The notes under the pieces are model-generated. The model was not told the DNA's origin. It saw nothing but the letters and a program-made list of their open reading frames with translations, and made no database searches. A DNA stretch of 64,000 nt, taken from Marisa cornuarietis (lineage: Eukaryota > Mollusca > Gastropoda > Architaenioglossa > Ampullariidae). Positions 23,986 through 36,080 of the stretch are shown here, in pieces (position 1 is the first letter of the stretch; each line of letters begins with the position of its first letter). Both the position numbers and the translations under genes were made by a program. Location of the stretch: NCBI GenBank assembly GCA_004794655.1, contig SMMW01000584.1, positions 918,501 through 982,500 of the forward strand. The letters are read 5' to 3'.

Positions 23986-24654
23986 CATACCCATATTACA
24001 AAATCGCCAGAACTTTCCTATAAACCGCGTAAGCCCGCCAACCATCACGATATCAACTGGCGTTTGTGTGAACTGGAAAAAAAAGGGCAGCAGTGGAGTC
24101 CTGTCTACACAAGAAACAGAACCCTTGCCGGTAAGAGGCAAGTAAACGAACTGGCTTTAAAACCAGCCAAGGTGAAGAGGATACAGTTTATCTGTTTCTT
24201 TACAATGTTTCTCCTATCACTTACGGCGCGAGCGAGCGCATGTGCATGTGTGTGTGTGTGGGCGCGTGCGCGTGCATGCGCACATGCGTCCATGCTTGTC
24301 CCTGTCTGTGTCTGTGTGTCTGGGAATGGGGGTACGAAGACCCAGTACCCGCAAAGCTGGAGAATGATAAGGGTGCCCGGGAGAATAGGTCAGGTGGAGA
24401 GATTAGAAGCCTACTCCAGCCCCGCGCTTTCTGAGGGCACCACCTGTAATGTCGCTGCGGTCGTTGCTGAGCTCTCTTGGGATGTCGGTCTTTTTGTTCA
24501 TCAGCCCCTTACAAAGTCCGCCTTGATTTATTTCCTCTGCTTCATTTTTAGATATGTTTAATTTTTTATTCCCACGACTTCTAAAGTTCACAAGCTTCAT
24601 AAAAACTGTGTAGGATGAGTAAGAGAACCAGCTTCACCACTGTAACCGCATGAG

Positions 24655-24770
24655 GAGCAGTTTGAGCAGTAGTATAATTAAGTAACAACCTGTAGTAGTT
24701 GTGTAATTTAGTATTTGCTAGTAATCTGTAGTAGTTGTGTAATTAAGTATTTATTAGTAACATGTAGTAG
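24655..24770. repeat. 36-base tandem repeat, about three copies
   Basis: TGTAGTAGTTGTGTAATT starts at 24691 and 24727, and TGTAGTAG begins again at 24763, giving a constant 36-base period. A diverged partial unit precedes 24691. Confidence 0.85.
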
Positions 24771-25808
24771 AACACTCATTCCATATTCTTCTCATTCGAG
24801 GCGAAATTCGTCAGAAATCTAAATGTTATAGTTTAGTGAGTACACAAATAAACATTCAGCTGTTAGAAGGTCAGCATCAGCATCATGACACGCGTGATTT
24901 GCAGAGGTGCACTGGTCGTAGAAGGAACCCTTCACATCAACACAAGCATTTGTCGAACCTTTGGCGAGTACTGCGTCGAACTCTCGGTGAGCACACTCAG
25001 GTCTTGCTGGGACTCTTTCGCGTGGCCTCTTTGTGTTTTATTTTTAATTTGCTGACTTGGGACTAAATTTCTGTGTTTTCGGACTGGGGATACCAGTAAT
25101 GGCGGCGGTTAACTTGTCAAAACTCAGCGTGGGCACGTACGTTCCGCAGGGTCAGGTCACATGCGATAACCGTGGGATCGGCTGGCGGGTCGCCTACCCG
25201 CTTCTTCGTGTTGTCGTCACCGCGTTCTGCAGGCAGATAACAAGGCTAGGCCTGTTCTGCCACCTCGAGGCTCCTTTCTAGCTCCACTGCTCCTCCACCC
25301 CTTGATCCTAGACCGTCTACAGCCACCCACGCACAGCACCCCACTTGCCTCCTTCATCTCTTCACTGCCGTTCACCCTGCATCCAGGCAGTTCCCCACCC
25401 ACCCCTGATGCCGTTCCACCCGCGTGGTTCCACCCGGTCGCCAGGCGCTTGCTGCAGTACATCACAATGTTCAGCAGATAACCTGCACGCTGCTAGACCC
25501 ACACCTTTGACTAGCGGTGGGGTGGAGGCCGAGAGGTGGGCGGGTGGCGGGAGACCTGGGGTAGAGGGAAGCTTATCTGCGTCTGGGACCTGCAGTGCGC
25601 ATGCCCCACACAAACTCTGGTTTCAGGTTGTGCTGGGTGGTTGGCGGTCTCTGTACCGTCTTGTACTGGTAACGCGTGTCTCTCCATTGCACCCGGCTAG
25701 TGCCAGGGTGCCCCAGTCCTCTTCACGCTCAAGGCCCGGAATTAACGAGAGGCCGGGTGGGTGTAACAACATTCCGAAAGAAAGTTGAATGCTTGGAAAA
25801 GTTTAATA

Positions 25809-25809
<1 letters not shown>
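24771..25809. other. Gene-free sequence
   Basis: The GC-rich stretch 25080-25770 leaves long chance frames open on both strands (up to 147 codons). None has domain-like features or a supporting splice arrangement. Confidence 0.5.

Positions 25810-25884
<75 letters not shown>
25810..25884. repeat. (TG)n microsatellite, longest in the window
   Basis: About 75 bases of perfect TG repeat. Confidence 0.98.
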
Positions 25885-25885
<1 letters not shown>

Positions 25886-26239
25886 CGTTGGTTTGTTGAC
25901 TGTTTCTCCGTGTGTTTGCTTTCCTGATAGTGGTGCGTAGGGGGCATTTTAACCGAACACATACTTGTATCTGTGACTACGTTTGCCAATTGATCATTAT
26001 CTGATCATATACCAACTTGACCAACACAGTCACTAATGCTTGGTTAAGAAGACCGTTGGCGGCTAAAATGTACTCATACTTTTGCATGTTTCACGCAGGT
26101 ACCCCTTTACGACATAAAGTCGGTGAATGACTTGGAGCTCTTCATACAGCATTACACACACTGTGACACACATTACTCACTGTGACATGTACCCGAAACT
26201 CCAAAGCTAGCGTCAGAAAGCCAAGAAAGTTCACAAGAT

Positions 26240-26455
26240 TTGCTTCAGGCCTTTATTTTAAAATTTGGCACGGATTTACTATAAAATTCGGCATAAGTTT
26301 ATTTCGAAATGTGAAAAATGTTCAAAATTCCGCATGCGTTAGTTTCCACATTCGACACGCATTTCTCAGTGTGGTCACGCGTTTACTTCAACATTCCGTA
26401 CAAGTTGATTGCAAAGCTCAGTACGAATTTATTTCCAAATTCAGCATCAGCATGT
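26240..26455. repeat. Degenerate minisatellite, unit about 23-24 bases
   Basis: Roughly nine diverged units of the form TTTAYTTCNAAATTCSGCACG follow one another, for example TTTACTATAAAATTCGGCATAAG, TTTACTTCAACATTCCGTACAAG and TTTATTTCCAAATTCAGCATCAG. The 96-codon frame across it is a by-product of the repeat. Confidence 0.75.
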
Positions 26456-28415
26456 GTGTGTGTGTGTGTTAAAACCCAGCCTTCCTCTCGAATGGCCGCC
26501 TGTTACATCAACTAGATAACTTTCCATTGGTGAGCACTTTACTCTCTAATTTATCTTCATATTTTTCCTAGCCTCTTTACTTAATGTTTGTTTATGTTGT
26601 GTACAATGTATATTTTCAGAATTTTTTTTACTAATCGTTATACAAAGCTAAACAGTCAGACTGGCTTACAGCTGATCAATGAAAACAGCCAACAGTTGAT
26701 CAATGAACAGCTGTTTCTCCAGAAGAATACATTTCCGTGCTAACCTTGCGACGTCGACAGTGGTGAGCAGGTGTGAGCGCTGTCCTCAAACAGGTCCTGT
26801 TTTGAACCGAGTCAGATGCAGATTAAAGCTGGGTCAGCCACAGAACAACGTTTTTTTCACGTGAGATTTCATCACAGAACGATATAAGAAAAGTCGTGTT
26901 TTTAGGTGGAGGATGGGTAAGCTCGTCTCTAGAGGTGAAAGTGCACCAAACTGCTGCAAGCTGACGGTTGCCAAACCCACGCTGTCCGACACTCGGTATC
27001 TGCGCAGGGTAAATGTGCGGGGTTTTTTTTTGTTTTGTTTTTGTTTATTTGTTTGTTTTTCAGTAATGGATATTGTTAGCCAGCCCCAGCAACTATATTT
27101 AGGCTGTGTTTCCAGCGCAGTTCGGGCAGCGGCAGCAACGACCACATACTCTTGCTCCCGGCCCCCAGCTCCATGAAGACTGTCTCCAGCGACCGTGGAC
27201 CGTAATGTTGGAGTGGTTAAGCATGTCAGTAGTATACAGTCAGCACGTGTGTTTACACGTGCAGGACTACTAACGAAGCACAAAGCGTGGAATATTACAA
27301 AACGATCAAAGAATTCATTGTCCAGTGGCCAATAACAGGCTCACTGTGTCAAGATTTTGTGCAAGGCAGGTCCTTACACTCTTTCCGCCGACCTGTCTGG
27401 GTGGCTGAAGGAGGTTTCCCGTCAATGAGTCAGGCAAGCCTTGATCCTCCATTCTCCAGCCCTCATCTTCCTGGTCCGAGGTACTGCGCACTGGCCACAG
27501 ATGGCGCCACTTGCCAGTGGAGTGTACAGTACTATTACATAATGATAGTGCTTATACCTCTAGGTGGAAAGTATATGACTATAAATTGTGTCCCGAGCAC
27601 ACACTCATGTTTACCGATGTCATGTGCTCAGAAACCCCCATGGTCCCAGACATCCGCTTCTATAATGCGCATGCGTCATAGTTAGAGACATTTAAATAGG
27701 GCGGAGTCGTGTACCTAGATATCTACCTACACATAATAAAACCACGCGTAATTAGATCTAGACTTTGACAAAGGTGTCTTCCCCCAAGAAACTGCGCCCG
27801 AAACCCCTTAATATTGTGCACATGCAGGATTTGAGATATAAACAGCATATCACTTTCGATGTTGTGAGATGTTTTAAAAGTTTTGTTTTTTTATTCTATT
27901 TACTCTATTCGGCATCTGACTGTGACGCATGCGCGTTATAGAGGCAGATTTCTGAGGTAAGGCGGATTTCTGAGCACATGACACTAAAATGCTGCCCACT
28001 TTAGTAACAGTTATCTTTCTCCAACGCCTCATCTCCTAGCACTTGATCTTCCTCTACCCTCCCCTAGTTGAACTGTCCCCTCAGACCGAGTCGAACTACG
28101 GGCTGCTGAATCACGTGAGAAATCTACAAACAGAAGCCCTCCAGCCTTGTGTGAGACAGGAGGTGACACCTACACTGAGCGAGGGACCTTTCTTGCTAGC
28201 TGCTGAAACCAGCAAAAACTGCGCGCTGCCGCCTTCCCGTTCTGACACACAGCGCCCATACGGCTGCTGCTCTGCAAAAGACAGCATCGACTGGGGTGGG
28301 AGCGGATTACACAGCTACGTGTTGCTAAAAATAGAAATCAGCGATTAAAATTCCAGGCAAAAAAACAACAACCAAACAACCCAAAAGTCAGGCTTTCTTG
28401 TTACTGCGCAACATC
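26456..28415. other. Gene-free sequence
   Basis: No exon is recognised. Open frames at 26834-27283 (-), 27287-27685 (+) and 28043-28348 (+) lack recognisable domains. A paired motif AACAGTTGATCAATGAA / ACAGCTGATCAATGAA occurs near 26668-26712. Confidence 0.5.
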
Positions 28416-28421
28416 TTTATT
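28416..28421 (-). terminator. Poly(A) signal AATAAA for a possible minus-strand exon
   Basis: AATAAA on the minus strand lies about 54 bases beyond the TAG that closes the candidate terminal exon 28475-28758. It is the main reason for taking that exon seriously. Confidence 0.35.
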
Positions 28422-28474
28422 GCGGTGTCCATTGTCATATAGGAGGGAAGAGGTAGGGGGGGGGGCTTTTTCGC

Positions 28475-28758
28475 CTACTTATCATCAGTTATCTTCACAC
28501 GCTGAGCATCGGTCACCGTAGCTGTCATGGGCACGCCCTGCTTGTTGCTGTCACGAAGCTCATAAACGTTATCAGTCTCTTCACCAGCTTGCCTGTGGTC
28601 CTTGACGATCAAGTTGATGATTATCATCTCGCTCCTCGTTATAGCCGCTCTTCTCCATCTCGAACATATTTTGTCCCAACAATTGTGATAAAAGTGTTTC
28701 GGGACGTTGAAAGCTTTGCACGTCGGATCTGTTTCGTAGCAGAAAGCAGTCATTTGGT
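28475..28758 (-). CDS. Candidate 3'-terminal exon of an unidentified minus-strand gene
   Basis: A strong acceptor-like TTTATCCCCACAG ends at 28759 and is followed on the minus strand by 93 codons and a TAG at 28475-28477. The last 50 or so residues (including LIVKDHRQAGEE and VYELRDSNKQG) have the mixed hydrophobic and charged pattern and codon use of a real protein. AATAAA follows shortly. I do not recognise the family and found no upstream exon. A second frame is also open over the first part of the exon, so a frameshifted pseudogene copy is possible. Confidence 0.3.
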
Positions 28759-30961
28759 CTGTGGGGATAAACAAGTTTGTGAAACCATCGTTTATCAGTC
28801 TGTGCCTCTACACAATTTGTTAAAGCCAGTCGTTCTCTTCCCACGTCAGAGACTCGATCTCCGTCACTTGACACACACACACACACACGGGAAAAAGTGA
28901 AAGTCCTACCCTCGGGCAAGCTAACTTCACTACTAAAACAGGTCATGGAGTCGCCGGCAGAAGTATAAGGATGGAGGGGTTTAAAAAAAATGACTGCTTT
29001 GTGTCGCAGAGCTTGCACAAATTTGGCAAGCTTGTCTCAACAGTGCTCGAGTTAGCTTTGGGAAGTGTCGGCGGTAGTGTACCACAGTTAAGGCTTTGTT
29101 CTGTTAAGGCACACATTTCTCGAGCTTCGAATAGTAAAGCGTTCTCACTTCTTTTCCTCTTGCCGTCGAAAAGGGGAAGAGCGGGGGTGGTGGGAGGGAT
29201 GTGGGTGAGGTGGGGCTCGATCGGTATCTTTTAGTTCTCGGCCGTCGTCTGCAAATCGGCCGCCGAGGAGAGAATTCACAATCACGCCCCTTTAGAAAAC
29301 TCATAGAAACACGCCGTGTGCATAGGTGTGTGCGTGCATGTGTGCATGTGTGCATGTGTGCCGTTATATTGCGCTCTGGCGTGACGCGCAATAACCCTGA
29401 CCCATTTCTGCGCCGACTCGAACCTCTCAATGTATTGTTACCAAACGGTAGCCCAGTCTTGTATACCCAGCTTTGTTTTCATAATTGTTCTTAACATGAC
29501 AAATATGGGCGAACATTTCCGCAAAGCTGAAAAAGTTTTTAATTAACCATCATGTTTTTATATAGACATCGTGTTTTTAATACAACCATCATTTTTTATA
29601 TAGACTTCGTGGTTTTAATATAACCATTATTTTAAAAACACTTTCCCAGCCTTGGTCAACGTTCATTCAAAAAGAACCGCTCAGGAAAACTCTCACACAC
29701 ACGACTTCTGACCTCCTTCCCTCAGCCTCCACCCCCCTCTCTCTCTCTCTCTCTCTCTCACTCTTCCCCGCTTACTTTTATTACTCGTACTCGCAATGAG
29801 CAGCTTATCGACCGCAAGCGGAACTCAATGAGTAGCTTCATCGATCTCCCTACCCGCTGCCTCTGTTAGTACAATGAGCAGACGACCTCAAGCACAGCAA
29901 GGCCGACCACGCTCTGTCTCAGTTTGGGGGTGCTTTGTGGATGTTCTTGAAGAGCTATTAAAACCACATTTCATTTTAGGGCGAGTGTTTGTTTAATTAA
30001 GGGCCTTGTTGAGGTTTGGTTTGGCAAAGGTTTTGCATGCCGTTTCTATAAAACCTTCTGCGGACTTGGTCAAAAGCTCGACCATACTGTTCCTTTAGAT
30101 GGAACGGCGTACTATGCTTTGCAACGCTCGGAGTGGTGTTGCTATCTAGTTAACCTACCGATAGGTTTTATTATTTGGCTTTTGAAGGACCAAAAAAAAA
30201 TAAAAAAATAGAGAGCTGAAAGGTATGACTGATTTTTTTTTTTTTTGGGGGGGGGGGGTGCGCGAGTAAGCAAGAGGAGATTGGGGCGATGACACGTCAG
30301 CGCCATCTACCGATAAGTTCTCTTCCAAGGGAAAGAAATTAGTGTATCAAATTTTACAGGAAGAACAGACAAGCCACTGAAAGGAAATAGCCTAATGAAT
30401 GCTGCCAGGATGTCTCTTGTCACGTGATCGGCACTTGACTATAGTACAGATATCGATCATTTATATCGAGAATCTATTAATTTAATTATAAATAAATATA
30501 TGTTAATTAATGATGACATACTTCTTCTGAAGTGTAAGCCAAACAAGTCAAATATGCCTCTTGGCAAATCATTCAACTCTCTCTCTCTCTGTCTCTGAGC
30601 ATCTCCCACTTCTGCTAATGTATCCCCAGCTGAGAGTATTTTCCGGTTGCTCAGAATTTCAATTATAAAAATAGTAAAAAATGGTTTTCCTTAACGGAGT
30701 TTTATATCGGTATTTCGGCAGCCAAACCCGACGGAGGCCGTGTCTTGTAATACTTGATTGAGACGGCTAATACTGGTTTAGCGGCAAATTATTTCAAGCT
30801 GGACTCTACTCCGATTCACAAGGGACAGCCGAAGGACCGATCTGTGATAGGAAACGGACGCCTAAACGCCTGCATTTGTATATCTAAGTTCACAAAGCCG
30901 TCGTTTCATACCCCAGCCCCACCCCCCCGTCCTACCCAAGAAACATGCATGAAATTTAGGG
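28759..30961. other. Gene-free sequence
   Basis: This stretch contains a 39-base tandem repeat (29545-29630), a T14-G12 tract (30233-30258) and a (CT) run near 29738-29760. No exon could be supported. Confidence 0.5.
29545..29630. repeat. 39-base tandem repeat, about 2.2 copies
   Basis: AACCATCATGTTTTTATATAGAC recurs with period 39/38, with starts at 29545, 29584 and 29622. The units are AT-rich with a few substitutions. Confidence 0.8.
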
Positions 30962-31132
30962 CAGTGGTTTTCAAATTTTTCCAGACGAGTACCACTTTCA
31001 AAAATTCGAACTGAGCAAGTACCACCTCTGAACCCTACATACAGCACCCGTAAAATATATATATATATACACATTCTTTTATTTTTGCGCATGGTGCTCG
31101 CGTACCACCCGTACTACCTTTGAAAACCTCTG
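30962..31132. mobile_element. hAT-type MITE with 8-bp target-site duplication
   Basis: The element begins CAGTGGTTTTCAAA and its right end, read inward, is CAGAGGTTTTCAAA (13 of 14 matches). It is flanked by a perfect 8-base direct repeat ATTTAGGG at 30954-30961 and 31133-31140. An 8-bp duplication and CAGNGG ends are the signature of the hAT superfamily. At 171 bases it has no coding capacity and must have been mobilised by a transposase encoded elsewhere. Confidence 0.92.
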
Positions 31133-34100
31133 ATTTAGGGGACACAGAGCAAATAACGGTTTGTTTCGTGGTCAAGAAAATGGGAATCGCTCAGATGAAA
31201 AAGCAGTTTTCCGGGTTGCCTATTAGGGTACATAGATGCAGCCGAGTCATGATATTCGCACTACGTACGAAGTGATGTGTAAGGGTCAGGGGTCAAGGGC
31301 AGCATCCGGGCAACTTTCCGATGATATATGGTGACACACTCGACACTACGTCGTCTGTATCACGCGTAATTGTATCGGCAGAGGCCGACGTGACGTGTTA
31401 CGATATTCTCGGTGAACCGCAAGAGGAAGGTTTGTAGAAAATGGAAAAAGTGAGAAAAAAAGTAGAGGATGGAAATATTGGATCACCAGATAAAATCCAA
31501 CGTCAAATTCGAAAGAGAGTATACAATGGCAGAGGAGACGCATAGAGTGAGAGAGGTGTGTGTGGGGGGGGGGAGGGGAAGGTGGAATGGATACAGAGCG
31601 TCGTACTTTACCTCCCATGAACAGACTCTCTTTCGCACACGTATAAAGCGCGACTATCTTCCCTTAAATCGCCATTTCAGCTGCCGATTGCTCAGCATCC
31701 GCGCCAACACCATCGATACCGCATGCAGCGACCACATCAGCGGTACACCGCGCCGCCGTCGTCACTGCCGGCGACTCTCTGCCACCACCACGACCCCCTT
31801 CCCCCTAACTTCGACCTTCAACCCCTCCACCATGAACCTCCCAAGCCCCCCCCCCACTCTCTCTCTCCAGTTCCTTGGCCGCTGCTCCTACCAACTTGCA
31901 GGCACTGCCAGTCGCAGGGTCGACGCGCACCCCATTCTCCGCCCTGCTGCAGACGACAAACGCAGACGACAAGTCTCCCACCACCCATCCAATAACCCCC
32001 GCACGAGGGCCCAAGACCAGGGGAAGTGGGGGCCCGACATGGCGGGCCCGTGAGTAGAAAGAACGGCTTTGTTCTCCTGGGAAAGAACGTCGACCACGTC
32101 AAGTCCGTGCCATCAGCTGGCCAGAGCGCGCAGTCTCTGCCGGGTGTTGTAACAGGCAGGCTGTCAAACAGGGCCAAGAGTCAAGATGTAGTCGTGGGTG
32201 CTGGGTGGTGGCGAAAAGTGGGAGGTAGGGGGGAAAAGGAATGGGGCTGGAGGGAAACTTTTGAACAAGATCCAAACAGCTGATTATCGTTCCTGGGTAA
32301 GAAAAGACGGTTGACGTATCGATCTCAAAAGCCTAGGTATTCTCTCACGGACCCTACCTTCACCACTCACACACAACAGTCTCTGTCCCTATATCCCCTA
32401 TATCTCAATTTCATCTGTTGGCAGGTGCGGAGAGGGGAAGGGGTGAGTGCGTTACCCGATGCAGAAAACGAGCGCACAGTGCACAGTTAGAAACGATTGA
32501 CTTTTACAGTACAGAAACATGATACATCAGTCTTATATGCAGTTTGATACACGTGGTGAAGTAACATTCACCAATACTATAAGAATATGTGTTTCTGTAG
32601 GAATTTCTTTGCGCGCGCGCGCGGTACACTTACGATGCTCCGAAACAGAGACCACAAAACTGTCAGATAAGCCACAATGGCCCTCCTATTTTCCTATCTG
32701 CTTGTTTGTTTTGTTTTGTTTTTTTGTTGTTTTTTTCATTTTAGCGCATAAAGTTTGTAAGCTGGATTTGTTAATGTGGTTTCCCAACAGAACTACTAAC
32801 TGCAGTAGTTGCACTAGTAAAAGAAATGAACAGGGGCCAGTACTCGAATCAAAGAGGTACTCGGCGTCGAGTGGAGCTACACATCTGTTCCACAAAATGT
32901 GGCCGTGACCTCCTCCTCCTCTGCCTTAGTCTCTAAATATCGATCGCATTTTTAAGTCATTGGGACGATGTATCGCTGACAGTTTATCCCTGTGACTGTG
33001 TTCACCTCACGGTGGACTGTCCGACCGGCGGCAGTCGCTCGAGGCTAGCCCCCATGTCCCCCCTTTTTGTGCACTGCTACTTCAAGGGTCACTTCCTCCA
33101 AACAAACGGTCCATGACTGGCACGAAAGAATCAGAGGTCATCTGGATGACTAGAGGGTCTGACTATGACTTGCACAAAAGTATCAAATGCACCAGAGGGT
33201 GCGGGATGATAAAAATAGGAGTGGGTTGGGTGTATGCGGGTGGGGTGGGCATAGCCGCATAGCTGGGTACGAGATCGAGGTGGGACGGGGAAACAAAGGT
33301 GAAAGGACGAGCGTCTGATGTATCTTAATTAAATTATTGCACTTCACGCCAAGCGAGCCGCTTATCTGGTTTCTCCCAATAAAGGTCGAATTGTCTTGTC
33401 AAGGCGAGCAGGCTCTGTCCCTTGTCCAGCACCAGATGGGTCGACCAGCCCGTCAGGTAATCCAGAGGAGAGGGTCGAAGGGTGAGAGTGGTGGGGGGGG
33501 GTAGGGAACATGGGAAGGAAGTTGCTTGCAGGGCGCGGCCGCCGTCTTCATTCCATCCCCTCCGCCCGGCTCACACCCCACCCAACACCCGAGGGACCAG
33601 CTTGGTGCTTGACAGCACCATCTTTCACATCTCTTGTCTTCTCGGGTCACCCTAAAAGGTGGGTGTCCTCTTTCCTCCTTCCTGTCTCTTTTTCAGGGAA
33701 TTTGAAAAGTCTGTTTTTTCTGCTTTTTCGACGTTTCTGCAGCCGTTAATTCCAGTACAGCTCCGTGTAGTTGTATTCATGCTGTGGCTGGTTTTCCTTT
33801 TTAAAAAATCATCACCATGACACCTGTACCGATGCTTTTTTACTACAGATAAAACAGTACAGTAGAATGGTTCAGTTTCTGTCGGACGAGCTGTAGCTGT
33901 GTATGAAATTTTTTTAGTTTCATCCTATATTATGATGTTTCTACCCTGCCATCCCCATCAAGATCCCAGCCTTCACCCCTATCATCACTGCTTCTGCAAC
34001 TACTGTCCTTTTTTGTTGCAACTGCAGCTCATAAAACTACGCACTGAGTTCCCTAACTCAGTCCCTCCCCTATTCTATTGTTTTTGAGAAAACTCTTCTA

Positions 34101-36080
34101 CAGTTCAGCAGCTCTTGATCAGGCTATTCAAGAAGAGCAATGCTTTTCACTAGAGTGTGGTCTACAGAACGCAGACACAACAGCTTTAAGAGAGCAAGAA
34201 GTAGACACAATAGTGCAAAAAGAGCTAGAAGCAGACCCCCATAGCTGCAGCTCGAGTATTACTGTCGCGGAGAAAGTGCGATGAGGGGCGACTGTAGCGC
34301 CTGACAGGAAAGCTAACAATGTGGGAATGATGATGCTGTTGCTGTAACTGAGGACGGGAGTGAAGATGGCGTCGCGGTGCCTGATAAGGCCAGCTGGGCG
34401 AGCACGTACGTTGGCAGACGTTGGCGTGGGCCACGTTACGCCCGGCACTGAGTTAACCTGGCGTCCAGTCACTGCTATGACTGCCGAGATGACAGAGAGA
34501 AACCTAGCATTCTCACACGTACACACACACACACACAGACAGATGTACACGCACTCTCGGATGCGAATACCTCACATACGCAACGACCCACATAATCGTG
34601 AAAGCGTCGTCACCCTCACACACTACCCATTGCCACACCACATGCGCATACCCATACTTCCTCACTGTACCCGTATAACACTATACCCAGGACGCCCCTA
34701 AGTCTTTCCTGGTATGATGCAGTCGATGTCCAGCAACTCATCTGCAAAAGACGTCGCTAGTTCTGCATCTCATGCACAAGCGAAAACCGATAAAAACATC
34801 CGACCTGCAGTTGTTGACAGGTGTGTCAGCAATAGACTGCCACGTACACTCGTACAGCATACTGATTTGTATGTTCCTTCCCCTTCCCACACACACACAT
34901 CAGTTTCCCTTACCTCCCAGCACTGCCTCGTAGGCGAGAACGAGGAAAAGACTGGGGATATTTTTGTGTAATATTTTGCTCACCTGAACTGACCGAAAGA
35001 AATAGACAAGACTTCTTTTCTTCCCCTCCTTCCATTTTTATTTATTATTTTGGACAGATGGAAGCCACTGTCTGGAAGCACTGAACTCCGGGGTCAGTAC
35101 GTCCAGAAGGATGTTGGCTGGGGCCTCCACTGTTTCCTACTTGTCCAGCGATTTGCCTCGTCTGCTCTGGTGTGTGATGGTTTTCTGCTAGAGGCAGAAC
35201 TGACGACACAAGCATTTCTGACACCTGACTCATTAAGAAGCACGAGACGTTTTTCCCCTTTCGCCGCCTGAGTTGCGCGCTGAACGCTAGCCTTATAAAT
35301 GGCGGGGATAAAATGACGCGCGTGTACTGTCAGTGGAATTTTGTGACACCTTCCGCGCTGCGTGATATTGCTGCTTTGGATGTCGCGGGAATGGATGCTG
35401 TGTGTGTGTGTGTGTGCGCGCGTGAGTGTATATGTGTTTGTATTTGTGATATTTTACTGGTATAGTAAATTACGGTTTTGATTTATCCATTTAGAATGAA
35501 ACTATTAAGTATTTCATTCCAATAGGAAACTGACCATCCAGTACAAGGACGGTTAAGGTGTCCGATTTTTTTAAATTACGTACATATCTCCTCTTACCAA
35601 ATCTGGTCTGGTCTCTCTGCCTGTCTGTCAAGAGAGCACCTGTGAGCCTTCTTTGCCTGTATTTGTATCAATATCTTTCAAAAGCGATTGTAGCATCGGC
35701 GCGCTCAAGTACGCAAACACACAAACAGATCATTAAATATAAGCACAAATTTATGATAAAAACTAAAAGGTATCAGATCAACTCATTCAGTTAACTTCAA
35801 AGTATCCCCCAAAAATACATTTCACCACCAATGAGGCAACAGTGTCAAAAAATATACATTTTATTGATTACCAGATAATTTCTGAGGAGACAGAAGATTG
35901 GAAAAAGATATCAAAAGCGAGATCCTTTTTGACGTCACTGGGGTTTTTTTGCGTCTCACTGCGGTTAACCGGTAGTTGCTGACAGTTGGCACTTCCAGTG
36001 ACATGGCTTGGTCTTTCTGTGCACTGTGGTTGTACAGTAAAAGGCTTGAACACACCCACTGTACTCGGGGAAGACAAGGA
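31133..36080. other. Gene-free sequence
   Basis: GC-rich, CpG-rich stretches (31620-32250, 33440-33660) leave chance frames open on both strands, the longest being 194 codons at 31469-32053. That frame is C/CA-rich low complexity without a domain. A 13-base GC alternation lies at 32611-32623. A 68-codon Glu/Gln-rich frame at 34078-34284 has a protein-like composition but no context. No gene is called. Confidence 0.5.

Noticed and set aside
24100..24180. Possible tRNA gene with anticodon-arm-like hairpin
   Set aside because: A short hairpin (GGCT...AGCC) exists, but D and T arms and pol III boxes at proper spacing are not present.
23857..24561. 234-codon plus-strand open frame
   Set aside because: It crosses tRNA-like sequence read antisense and a TG/GC-alternating simple repeat, has no domain, and lacks splice or poly(A) support.
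31469..32053. 194-codon plus-strand open frame
   Set aside because: C-rich low-complexity sequence that is open in several frames on both strands at once; chance opening in GC-rich DNA.
34078..34284. Glu/Gln-rich 68-codon plus-strand frame
   Set aside because: Loosely repetitive purine-rich sequence, with no acceptor or partner exon evidence.
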